Shown one piece after another: positions 51,195 through 61,680 of a stretch of DNA of 64,000 nt. Source of the stretch: Alloascoidea africana (Eukaryota > Ascomycota > Alloascoideomycetes > Alloascoideales > Alloascoideaceae). The position numbers and the translations under genes were made by a program. Under the pieces are notes generated by a model. It searched no databases, was not told the origin of the DNA, and worked only from the letters and a program-made list of their open reading frames with translations. Within the stretch, counting starts at the first letter, position 1. Each line of letters opens with the position of its first letter. Where the stretch lies: contig JAKTTT010000038.1 of NCBI GenBank assembly GCA_030581615.1, forward strand, positions 124,001 to 188,000, in the 5' to 3' direction.

Positions 51195-51783
51195 TCGTTG
51201 TATATTTTTACTTGGGAATACGAATCACAACAGATAGCATCCTCCTATACAATGGAGCTTTAAGCAGTGGACGTTAGCATTCAATCGAAGAAAAATACAT
51301 TAAAAAGATAAAAATCACTTTCAGAAATGGCTCAAGTGCGGTAGCAAATTGGGAAGCAAATTGGATAGCAAATATCATGAATAAATCAAGAGAAGCAAAC
51401 AAGCAAATACAGTTAAAAGCAGAAGTTGTATCGGAAATCCTAAACGCAAAGGAAAACCCATTTAAATCAGCAATGTCAAGTTTTGAAAACCAGGGGTTTT
51501 GAATCAGAAGCTATCAGTGATATCACAGAATGCCAGTGTCGCACAAGTAAAAGGATCACGAACTGGAGGTTGACAGAGGCATTCCCAATCGGTCATATAA
51601 TCTCTGCACGTGTACATTCCCATTTATGCTTCCATTTACATGTCCATTTACGCTGCCATTCGCATTTTGTGGCACATGAATCGGTGAATCAAAATCAAAA
51701 TCAATATCTCCTTCAAATCTCCTATGATCTCAATATTCTGGTGGTGGTTCCACCTGTTTCTCATCAATATTTTGCCAATTCAA

Positions 51784-52503
51784 CTAATGGAAGAACGGTT
51801 GTGAAGCAAATTCTTGGTCCGAGTCATTATAATCCAAACGTTCGACTGGATTTGAAATCAAAAGTGCTTTTATAAAATCAATTATTCCAAGGGACCACCA
51901 ATCAACTGCTTTGGTATAATCAGGATAAATAATCAACTCTGGAGCTTGATAACTTCTTGTACCTCCAGTAAGGAAACTTCTGGATTCAGGATGGTTTAAA
52001 CCGATATAGGATAAACCATAATCACAAATCACCAAAAGATTTTGATTTTGATTTTTATCGAACACAATGTTTTGTGGTTTGATATTTCGATGAACAATGC
52101 CAGCTTTATGGATACTAAGTATTCCACAAACCAGTTCAGCCATAACATGTTTGATCCAATTTTCATTCAAATATCGATTCATTGGGATATCATGGAGCAA
52201 ATCTCCCACCACTATAATATTCCAATACAAGTATTGCTTCTCTTCTTGTATGGATATAACACTTTAACCTTGGATAATAACGACAATTTCGTCGTTTCAA
52301 CTCTGCAAGCGCTTCCATTTCTTGTTATACAACACTATAACCCAAGATGCTTGAATTTTTGCATGACTTGTATATTTAAGCACGTACAATGCTTTTGTTT
52401 CGCGTTCCTACACGATTCCATATCCTCCCCATCCAACTGAGATATTTGAAAGTTTGAACTGAACATATATCTCTATTGCCAACATAGATGACACTTTCAT
52501 CAT
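51784..52503 (-). pseudogene. Decayed protein kinase gene
   Basis: Minus-strand pieces in shifting frames spell a protein kinase: a glycine loop (VGWGGYGIV), a VLK-type lysine strand (ALYVLKYTSH), a helix and strand (ILVLEYYSGG then GDLLHDI), the catalytic loop GIVHRNIKPQNIVFDK, and the activation segment ICDYGLSY to GTRSYQAPELI, then KAVDWWSLGIIDF. The HRD aspartate is Asn and DFG is DYG. An in-frame stop follows the glycine loop, a one-base gain lies near SGGDLL, and the αF-αG stretch is missing, so IDF runs straight into IKALLISNPVERL. It is therefore a pseudogene, with a possible start at 52503. DWWSLG suggests kinship with the AGC-like kinase at 55.4-56.4 kb, but they are not close copies. 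Confidence 0.8.
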
Positions 52504-52953
52504 CAGACATTCAATTCGAGCTTGGTGAAGCGACGTTTGAGTCAGCAGAGTCAGCAGAGTCTTGATCCATTTTTATTTTTGAAATTGATATTCAATTTTT
52601 GTGTTTTGTGAATTGGCGTTCCACGGTACAATTAGTTTTGAATGAGATTAGAAAATAGCAATGGTTTTAGGACTTTTTTTGATTGTTGTTGATAGGAATA
52701 TATGAGCAAAGATTATGTTTTGAAAAACAAGTGGGTATTGTAGAGGGAAGTTATGCAAATAGAAGAATAGACAAGTGACATCCTTGTACATAAATTAGCA
52801 TTGACAATAAATTTTTGATCAATGGGCACTTAATTTGTAAAATGAACAAGAAACCTCCAGAAAAACTTGTACAAATTTTCATAACAACATGAGATTCTTC
52901 ATGTTATAGATTTGGTAACTTAAGTTATTTATTTGTTAAATTAACTGTGGATA
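52504..52953. other. AT-rich spacer before the pogo element
   Basis: About 450 bp between the kinase pseudogene and the transposon target site. It includes a 10-bp tandem GTCAGCAGAG-type duplication near 52540-52560. No gene was seen. Confidence 0.45.
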
Positions 52954-52977
52954 ACGTAGTTCACGTGCGAGCTGCTC
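52954..52977. repeat. Left terminal inverted repeat of the pogo element
   Basis: 24 bp reading ACGTAGTTCACGTGCGAGCT plus four bases, preceded by the TA target duplication. It matches the right end in 20 of 24 positions. Confidence 0.9.
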
Positions 52978-54025
52978 ACCGAATCATTTCCCACAATTCT
53001 ACCAAACTTCGTACTTAAATATTGCTTTCTTCTGCCACATAACATGTCTTCAAATTCTAAAGAAGCTGATCTCCTCCTTGCCATCCAGGCTATCAAACAA
53101 GATACAAAACTCAGCATCCGGAAAGCTGCCCAGATCTACCACGCTCCCTATTCAACACTACACACACACTAGGATGAATGGAACCCGCGCTCACGCTGAT
53201 ACTCTTGCTAATTCATGAGATTAAGTCTGCTAGAAGAGGAGAATCTAGTCAAGTTCATCCTTGACCTTGGTGCCCGAGGATTGTTTCCCCGCTTCTCTAG
53301 TGTTGAAGATATGGTCAATCTCCTGCTCGCAGAGCACTGGGCTACACACTTCGTCAAGCGACAACCAGAGCTCAAGACACTCTTTAATCGCACATTCGAC
53401 TACTAGAGGGCTCAACGCGAAGATCCAGACGCGATAAACGCGTGGTTTCGGCTTGTGGTGTGTGAGAGCCAAGTATGGTGTTGCTGATACGGATTTCTCA
53501 ACTTGGGTCTCTTCGACACCACAGACCCTTCCACAAGCCGTTTCACAGTCTGCCTACACCAAAGATCGAACTTCCTGACACCAGAGCAGCTCTCCAACAT
53601 CAATTTATGAAGCTGTTGACAAGATTGCTAAAGGAGCTCATTCTTTTATGCACCAGGTGGCCCTCCTGCGTGCTGAGAATAGGTCACTTCGTGAGGCAAA
53701 TGAGAGACTGAGCAAGCGCCGGAGGGCTAAAAAGACAAGCATACAGCAGGGAGGAGTCCTTTCGGTAGGAGAAGGTCAAGACTTTATAGCTCAGATGGAG
53801 GTTGATAAGCAGGTAGCTCATTAAACAAGGCAATCTGGTGGCAGGTCGAGGCGAGCTGCGGCGACTGTTCGGCAATGCCGTAATTGCGGGAAAGTTGATG
53901 ATAATGCGCGGACCTGTGCAATAGATGTAAAAATGCCTGGATATTCAGATAAGGGTAATAGCGAGTAGATTTTTATTGTGGTTGTGCTTTAATTGTCTGT
54001 TATATTAAGATAGGTTGTAGAAAGT

Positions 54026-54049
54026 GATCAGCTCGCTTGTGACCTACGT
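54026..54049. repeat. Right terminal inverted repeat of the pogo element
   Basis: GATCAGCTCGCTTGTGACCT plus ACGT, followed by TA. It is the inverted mate of the left end. Confidence 0.9.
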
Positions 54050-55405
54050 TAGTTTATCGAGATTCCTTTTTTTGATAGTCTGATATGGTGTCCCCTTGAG
54101 GATCTGTCCGATGGCCGGTACTCACCCTATACTGCCTTAATTGAGCCTTTTTGAAATTCAAGTGGCACGAAGACGTAGGAAGAAGCCTATCGTAGGGTTC
54201 AGATTGAACACTTATAGAAACCTTTTTTTATATAGTTCATTGATATTAAGGTCACTAGTAAATGTTGAATATGTCAGCAAACGACTATTTTTTGAATTCA
54301 GTTTAGGAATTGTCCATAATGCCATCACGATCGATAAATGTCTTAGAAACGAGTTGCCCGTTAGTCCACTCTTAAAGACAAAACTTTCAGTAGAGGGATT
54401 CCTCTCTCCAGTTCAAAAGCCCGAGTTCCTCTAAAATTTTGGTAATTAGCAGTATAACTGGTGTTGGAGTGTTGAACGCAATACCATACGTCGCCAGCAA
54501 CGCACCACTCCATTGCGACGCGATTAGATCGTTACTTTGCTGCAATTATATGATCTATAGAAATAGACTATAATTCAATCCATTATCAGCTGTTGGATTC
54601 CATGCTTTATGATCGTGTCTGCCACTTGAGTAAGCCTGCAAAGATAACAATTGGATCTTTACAAATAATGCGTGTATTATTCAGTGGCGACCAGAGAGCC
54701 AAGTGGTAATATCCAGCTGCTATCCATAATTGGATTACTCGTATGGTTAATAGGGCAGAACATGGCATGCATAATTTGACAAGATTTGCTTTATGATAGG
54801 TTGGTATCATTCAGAGCGAACGGGCTTGTTTTCAAAGTCACAGAAAGGTGTGAAAAGCCAAGATCAATGCGCTCTGAAACCGAAAATGGGTTTCAGTTAT
54901 GCAATGCGAAATAATGGGTTCATAATCGGTATGAGCCACCTGCCTTTCAAGACACATTACATTACTGTCAATAAAGACAGCATCAAGCCGGCATTTCAAA
55001 AAGCCGTGCCCGTTTTTTATTATGAGGAAAGTGTTGCTTCGAAGATTGTGGTACGACTCTGGAGCAGACTGTGAAGGTAGCTCAACCTCGTCTCAAATGT
55101 TCTATGGGCGCTCTTTTTGAGATAGAGTATTTGTCTGAGAATAAAAGTAGTGGATCGTATAGCAATTTTACTAGTGATTTATATAAACATAAAAACAAGT
55201 GTATTATACTTTATACTGTTGTATACTGATAAAAATCAAACACAAACGAAAGACAAGTAGAAGCAAAGTAAAAAAAACATAGCCAATTAATTAAAGTCAA
55301 AACACCAATCATAGACAAACAGAAGGTTCTATACATTCGAATCTAAACACAAACAAAAAAACAGGTAAATGGCAAAGGAAAAAATACACACTTTCAAGTG
55401 TGCGC
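54050..55405. other. Intergenic after the pogo element
   Basis: About 1.36 kb. ORFs at 54141-54434 and 54793-55074 have no recognisable domains. The stretch at 55145-55400 is very AT-rich and lies beyond the kinase stop codon. Confidence 0.45.
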
Positions 55406-56446
55406 TCAGAGGTTTTCAAAGTCTTTGAACAGAACTTGCTTTTCATCCTTAATCTTTTCTAAAGGGGTCAAGTAGTCAATTTCCTCTTCAAAGTCTTGGC
55501 TATCGGGAAAATATTTGTCCAATGGCTCCTCGTCGTTAATTTGGGGTACATAGGGAGGATCGATGTCCTTTCTCTTGACTTTTTCCCAACATATTTGGGA
55601 AAAGAAGCGGTGGTTGCGGATTTCGTGCGTGCCATATGTACCCAACCTTTTTTTGGGGTCCTTCTTCAGCAAGCCACTAATCAAACTGGCAAGATCATCG
55701 GAGAGTATCTGGGCCTTCCATTTCTTTAGTGGATGACCTGTCATAATATTGGTGAAAACCTGGTATTTGTTCTCTGCCGCGAAAGGTAAGTCTAGCACCA
55801 CCAGCTGATATGCCACAACACCGAGAGCCCACCAGTCGATAGCCTTAGGATTTTCAATGGGGGCATTGCGGAAGTGACTCAAAAGCTGTTCAGGGGCGAG
55901 GTAATCGGCCGTTCCCGCTAATGGAATAGCTACTCCAGAAACATCCCGGCACCACGATGAGAGCCCAAAGTCACACAGAGCAATGTGTCCCTCCGCATCC
56001 ACCAAGATGTTGGCAAGCTTGAGGTCCCTGGCAACCACTCCATTAGTGTGGAGAAAATCCAGGGCTTCAACCAGCTCGGAAAGGTAGAATCTGGCTTTCC
56101 TTTCTGTGGCACCATAGTTGCCAGAGAAGACGTGATTGAACAAGTCTCCCCCTGGATAAAAATCCATTGCAAAAAAAAGCTTGTCTGATGATTGGTACGC
56201 GGCTCTGAGTGTGGTGTTGAAAATGCCCGGGCTGAGACGCTCCATGATGCGTTTCTCTAACCCAGCGTGCTCGATGACATCTTTTTCTATCAATTTCGCT
56301 TTGGACACGGTCTTTACAGCATAGAGTCTGGTTTTTTCTTGGAATTGATAGCGAGAGAGATAGACTTTTCCAAAGCCTCCTTCGCCTAATTGAAGGGAGG
56401 GCTGGAGAGAAAGGAAATCAGATTTGGTAAGTTCGTATGTAAACAT
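55406..56446 (-). CDS. AGC-like Ser/Thr protein kinase with unusual ARD loop
   Basis: A 346-residue kinase consisting of little more than a catalytic domain and a short AGC-type tail. The glycine loop GEGGFGKV lies at residues 21-28, AVK lysine at 45, the helix-C glutamate probably near 64, DFYPGGDLF near 95-103, the catalytic loop ARDLKLANILVD at 139-150, DFG at 159-161, APE at 185-187, AIDWWALGVVAYQL near 202-215 and KKDPKKRLGT near 261. The catalytic-loop His of HRD is Ala. The tail has DIDPPYVP and ends FKDFENL, a hydrophobic-motif-like F-x-x-F-E with Glu where the phosphorylated Ser/Thr usually sits. It is probably active, since Lys, Asp and DFG are intact. It resembles Ypk/PKA-class kinases but I cannot assign an orthologue. 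It sits alone in a gene-poor tract. Confidence 0.85.
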   Translation of the reverse strand: MFTYELTKSDFLSLQPSLQLGEGGFGKVYLSRYQFQEKTRLYAVKTVSKAKLIEKDVIEHAGLEKRIMERLSPGIFNTTLRAAYQSSDKLFFAMDFYPGGDLFNHVFSGNYGATERKARFYLSELVEALDFLHTNGVVARDLKLANILVDAEGHIALCDFGLSSWCRDVSGVAIPLAGTADYLAPEQLLSHFRNAPIENPKAIDWWALGVVAYQLVVLDLPFAAENKYQVFTNIMTGHPLKKWKAQILSDDLASLISGLLKKDPKKRLGTYGTHEIRNHRFFSQICWEKVKRKDIDPPYVPQINDEEPLDKYFPDSQDFEEEIDYLTPLEKIKDEKQVLFKDFENL

Positions 56447-58772
56447 GACAGTATTTTAAATTGTTTTTGAAGCAGAAGTAGATGTGATAGAGTAGAGTAA
56501 GATGAGAGAGGACATTTGAAGTCCTAACGTCTCTTTTATAGGCATTTTTTGACATTTGGGCGCTATTGTTTGAATTGACTTTAGCCCAGAGGAACAACTC
56601 AAGGATTATTTAGAGTCTGTTTTGCTAAAGAAGCCTAATTGGGATTTTTTCTGGAGTTTGACGCAGGTCATTCTTTTTTAAAAAACCGATTGGAATATTT
56701 TGGGAGTACATGTAGTTTTGGACAAAGGAGTCGTCGAGCTGAATCAATAAAAATATTGGTGGATCCGCTTTCTAAACCTAAAGCTGTAGATCAAAGAGAT
56801 AAGGTTTTACATCCCTGCATACAAGTAACAGAAGCTCATCGCTGCTGCAGAGCAGAAAGAAACAGCTTTCGGATCAATAAAACCATGTGGATAAGAGTTA
56901 GTTGAGGCTCTGATATGCTGAATACAATTATTCCCTTGCCTAATAGTGATCCGGGGTTTCTAACAGCTGGTTGAAAATCATCTGCCATTTCATCGTAAAA
57001 AACAGAAAATTGGTGCTTCTCCAGTCTAGCGCGTGCGGCTAGAAATGACCCAGGTTAAACTTTACTTGTGTTCCTCTGGTGTTTTCTTTTTTTTTTTTCA
57101 ATTAACCTTCCCATCAAAAGAGGCTCCCATCTATTGCTAAATAGACTTTTTGATTCTCTTTTTTCTTCATTGTTGTTTTGACTTAAACGGACATACTATA
57201 GTGTAGGTTTAACTGAATATCATTCCAGTAGTTTCTCTGGTTTCCATCGACTGAAAGATATCGGCATTTTGCCATTTTTTAACTGATAGACGCTGGAAGT
57301 TTTGCGCAGACTACTTCAATTGTGCTTTTAGGTTTGTTGATACTAGAGCAGGCTTTGAGTATTTTCCAAACACATCTCTTGTTCGACGGATTATGAAAGC
57401 AGAGCTCACCAATTCCTGTAATTGTTTGTTTTTAACGTTTTGTTTTCAGACATTTTCTTACTTTGATATATTTTTAACAAAAATCAGTTAATTATAGGGA
57501 TGAATTGGGAACAACCTACCAAAAAACAAACATCCATTGAAACTGCGGAAGCTTGGTAAACCACCGACCCTCTATATCCAATTTATCTGACTACTTTGAG
57601 ATTTATGCAGGGCCAGGCACAAAAACCCTGTTCTTACTCCTGTGGACCCAGGTAATCACAGCAGTGCAGGACAAGCCTCCACTTTTGTGATTGCTTCGTG
57701 TTGAACACGAAGAACGGTGTGTGTTTTGAAGAAACTGGAAATTCTGCTGGCCATTGTCCAGAAGTCACCAGCCAAGTTGGGGAAATGAGAAACGATGGAG
57801 CCTGCTTTCCTCCAGAACCATCACTACCACCACTCTTCTTTCTTGGTTTCTCGGTCCGTATGCTGTGCTTAAAGCGCTTAGGCTTGAGTTTGACGTATCT
57901 TGCTATTCTCATAATACTAAATGAAACCTACAACATTGATTCTTTTGCCACTAACGTATGCGCCATGCGAACGGGTCGCTGAACAGGCCGTTTCCTAGTA
58001 CCTTCTTACCTTCAACACTTGTTTAGTAAACAATCAAATTAAACTCAATTTTCTAATAACTAGTATAATCTTAAGATATATCTGCAAGCACCGCATTTCA
58101 TAATAGTTAAATCAGTTTTCCTGAGCATGATTCTGCAATAAAATACTGATGCCCACATTTTAGAATAACTTGTGATTCCTCAAAAATGAAAACCTCTTCT
58201 TTCCTTAAACGTGTCTTTTTGGTCCTCATGCGCTTGTGAACTGTTTTATTTACCTCTCGAAAAGACTGGACTTGGGCAAGCAACCTTTTGCATAAAATCT
58301 TCTCGGTTCATTCTTAAAATACTCTTCAAACGCCAATCTGAACACAGCGCTTAAAAAAATAACATCCATTTCCATCTTAACTTTTAAACTCTTCACCAGT
58401 GTCATTAATAGTATCACTCAAGATGATTAACTTGTGCACTTAATCGACCACTATAACACTGAAGACTATTCATGGTATACTGGATCACAGTTTATGGGCA
58501 GTTCACATTTTCAGATTGTAATCCGAGATATTAGGTAAAATGCAAAAATCTCAAATACTGCCCATTCCTTCTTGATAATCGATTTATATTTACTGTCTAC
58601 AGGTCTAATGAGTTCAGCAATTGTGATTAAGCTGAGAGGCCATCATTATAGTTTGGAGTGCAAATGCCTCCCGTCGCCAAATCCGGGTAATGGCAAAATA
58701 GGTGTGTATCACGTGTATACAAAATTTATGTCAGAATGGAGTAGTTTTTCTAATGAAACATATTTGCGAATC
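56447..58772. other. Gene-poor stretch upstream of SGD1
   Basis: About 2.3 kb, AT-rich. A 92-codon minus-strand ORF at 57634-57912 starts with ATG and a basic segment (MRIARYVKLKPKRFKHSIR), but I recognise no family and rate it doubtful. No RNA gene was seen. Confidence 0.45.
58708..58715. promoter_or_regulatory. ATCACGTG E-box upstream of SGD1
   Basis: ATCACGTG lies 58 bp before the proposed SGD1 start and fits the RTCACRTG Cbf1-type consensus. Function is inferred only. Confidence 0.35.
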
Positions 58773-61680
58773 ATGTCAAGAAAACGTAGCCATGGAACAA
58801 GTGTAAGGCTTCCTGGGAAGATCGTAGATGAAATTTACGACAAAGAAGGTATATCTAGACTTGTCAGCTCTGATGTTTCTTTTTAAGAATTGGGATACTA
58901 AGTAGTTTGCAGACACAAATGGGCATGATTTTTCACGGCCGGGAAAGAGAAAGAAAAGGGGACCAGTGGTATCCCGCAAAGAGCGACGAAGAGAAGAAAG
59001 GAAGCAAAAGAAGCAAAACAAAACGCGGCACTCATTCACAAAAAGGACTGGAGTGAGCGAAGATCGGAATCAACCAGAGAAAGGAATATTGAAACCTATT
59101 TCAAATGATCAAACCGATAATGAAGATGAGGCGGACATTAAACTAGCGGGAAGCGAACTGGATTCTTTGAAAAAAGCACAAGTTAAGAAAGCCAAATCTG
59201 TCAAGTTTGACCTGTCCAAAAGTGATACGGATAGTGAGGATAAGATCAGCGATGATGAAGGGGTAGATGGCACATGGGCAAAGTTAAAGGCCTTGAAAGA
59301 AAAGAAGGCAACAGAATCTCAGAAGAAGCCAGAGAAACCAGAATTTGATTCTGTTGGAGATACTTGGAATGCACTGAAGGCATTGAAAGCCAAAAAACAA
59401 GCAAAAACAACACCAGAGGCCGTGCCTTTCAAAAGTAAGCCGGAGGAGACTGTTGAGGATACCTGGACCGCTTTAAAACAGTTGAAAGCAAAGAAAGCTA
59501 GTCAAGTTATCCAGACAAAGAAGCCGGCTAAAAAGGAAATCGAAACAGGAAGCAAGAAAGATAAGAGAGCGGGTACTAAGAGAGTTATCAGTGATGATGT
59601 GAAAAGGCAGTTTGAAGACGACGATGCTGACATAGAATACTATACGAAACAATTGGGAAAGTTCAAATCATCTGAAGATGATGGTTTAAACGGAATTTTA
59701 GATGGTCTGGATCTAGATTTTTCTGATGAAAGCGATGGAGGATCTGATGATGAAACTGATGAAGATGAGGAAAACTTAGAGCTGCCATTTTCTTCCGACG
59801 ATGATTTAAACTCTTCCGACTTTGAAGGCGATAGTATCAGCGGCAGCGACGAAATAGAGGAGGGCAGCGATGATGGAAGCTCCATCGAAAACGGCGATGA
59901 AGAAGAAGAAGAAGAAGAAGAATCCTCAGTATTACCTTTTAAGGACAAGGAAAACCCGTATGTGGCCCCTACAACATCAAAATATGTGCCTCCTGCGTTA
60001 CGAAGACAACAGAAACTTGCAGATAGCTCAGAGGAGCAATCAGAGGAGATGATAAGACTGAAAAGAACCGTTAAGGGTTTATTCAATCGTCTATCTGAGG
60101 CTAACATCACATCTATTCTTTCTGAAGTGAATTCTCTCTACTCCAATAACCCATCACATAATGTTTCTAGCACGATAATCAAAGTCATATTGGAGAGCAC
60201 GGGCATTCAAGGCACATTACTAGAGCATTTTGTAATTGTACATGGTGCTATTGCTGCTGCATTGTATCGCACCAGTGGCATATCTTTCGGTGCAGCCTAC
60301 ACTCAGGCCGTGGTTGAGAAATTCCTGGAATTCTATAAAGAACGAAAACTTGGTCAATCTCAGGGAAAAGAAGCTTCAAATTTATTGACATTGATATGCA
60401 TATCATATACCTTTCAAGTTATTTCTTGTACATTGGTGTATGATATTGTTAGGCTGCTGTTGAAAGATGGAATATCTGAGGTTGATACCGAACTTCTCTT
60501 GAACATTGTTCAAAACTCTGGGTCGACTTTACGATCGGACGATCCCAGCTCTCTAAAAGAAATTGTGCTTGAGCTTCAGGCAGCAACTAATAGGGCCAAG
60601 GAAACGAATCCTGAACTGATAAATTCAAGAACCAGGTTTTTACTTGACATGATCTCAGATCTCAAAAACAACAAGCTCAAAAACATTAATGCAAAGGTCA
60701 ATTCAAAGTCCATAATAAACATGAAGAAATTTCTTGGTGGGCTTTCTGGGAGAAATGTTGATGCGATCAAGGTATCACTAGACGATATTCAGAACGTTGG
60801 TACGAGGGGAAAGTGGTGGCTTGTCGGTGCCGCATGGAAAAGCGATAGAAGCTCTGGCGATGGATTAAATGAGGCACCGACAGATAGCATTGTTCTTAAT
60901 GAGATAGTTGACAGTGCTGATGTTGACTTGATGGCATTGGCCAAATCTCAAGGGATGAACACAGATGTGAGGAGAGCGGTTTATATTACAATCATGGGTT
61001 CAGAGGATTTTCTAGATGGTTATGAAAAGCTTCAAAAGCTGGGTCTGAAACGAGTTCAGGAGAGAGAGATTGCCAAAGTTTTGCTTCATTGTTGTGCAAG
61101 TGAAGCTACTGGATACAATCCATTTTATGGATTTTTGGCTGCAAAGCTGTGTGAAAGGCATTCTCTAAAGAAAACTTTTCAATTCTCCTTGTGGGACTAC
61201 TTTAATGAGCTAGAAGAAGGTACTACGAATGACGATGATGATAAGCAAATTTTTGGGTTACAAAAGTCTATGAATCTGGCAAAACTTTATTCGAAATTGA
61301 TTTGTGATGGAATATTCGATCTTGGTGTTTTCAAAACCATGGACTTTTTGACCGCAAAGACAGAAACGCTATCTTTCTTGGAGCTGTTATTTATTGATCT
61401 ATTTGATAGAATTGCAAAGAGATCCAAAGAATCGGCTGTTGGAAGCGGGGTTGGCAAAGGATCAAAGAAAAAAAGCAAGATGTTTGAGAGCCACTATAGT
61501 GACAAACACCTTATAGAGCTGATGAACAAATCCAAAGGTGATCATCGCACATTACAGGGCATTGGGTTGTTCTTGATTAATAGGGTGCTCACTTCTGGGT
61601 TTTTCAAAAATGAAAAACAAAAGAAGAGGGTTGAATGGGGTGTTGATGGGTTCAACGACCTTGCTGAAGTTATGAAATGA
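58773..61680 (+). CDS. SGD1: Sgd1/NOM1 nucleolar MIF4G-MA3 protein, two exons
   Basis: Exon 1 is 58773-58848 (MSRKRSHGTSVRLPGKIVDE and five more codons plus one base). A 64-bp intron (GTATAT donor, TACTAAG, TTTGCAG acceptor) precedes exon 2 at 58913-61680, giving 947 residues. The splice joins DKE to DTNGHDFSRPGKRKKRGP, followed by the conserved SRKERRREERKQKKQ. A long acidic and basic N-terminal half has repeated WxxLKxLKxKK units (TWAKLKALKEKK, TWNALKALKAKK, TWTALKQLKAKK). The MIF4G domain starts near residue 404 (RLKRTVKGLFNRLSEANI) and the MA3 domain near 711 (VRRAVYITIMGSEDFLDGYE). The family acts in 18S rRNA maturation with the DEAD-box protein Fal1/eIF4A3. Confidence 0.93.

Larger units (their letters stand above)
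48623..51783. other. Gene-poor AT-rich tract
   Basis: About 3.2 kb without a recognisable gene. It includes a very AT-rich stretch at about 50.0-51.1 kb, a (GT)7 run at 50302-50315, a GC-rich hairpin at 51163-51194, and an ATG-less 70-codon open frame ending at 51502 (QLKAEVVSEILNAKENPFKS) that I cannot assign. Confidence 0.5.
52954..54049 (+). mobile_element. Pogo/Fot1-type DNA transposon, internally deleted
   Basis: 1096 bp bounded by TA dinucleotides (52952-52953 and 54050-54051) and 24-bp terminal inverted repeats. The transposase reading starts at 53044 with a Psq-type helix-turn-helix (AIQAIKQDTKLSIRKAAQIY) and a CENP-B/Tc5-type DNA-binding domain (LVKFILDLGARGLFPRFSSV, then ATHFVKRQPELKTLFNRTFD). 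It then jumps from AKYGVADTDF, where the first catalytic Asp region should begin, to the C-terminal part (AVDKIAKGAHSFMHQVALLR) and a terminal C-x2-C knuckle (CRNCGKVDDNARTC). The central DDD catalytic core is therefore deleted, and further stops and frameshifts exist, one at an AC repeat near 53158-53170. It is a non-autonomous relic, richer in G+C than its flanks. Confidence 0.88.

Noticed and set aside
57634-57912. 92-codon minus-strand ORF starting with ATG
   Set aside because: The basic start is gene-like, but the rest matches nothing and an equally long ORF overlaps it on the other strand.
58572-58772. Upstream in-frame extension of SGD1
   Set aside because: The conserved start MSRKRSHG lies at 58773. 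The upstream part has no family similarity and includes an E-box-like promoter site.
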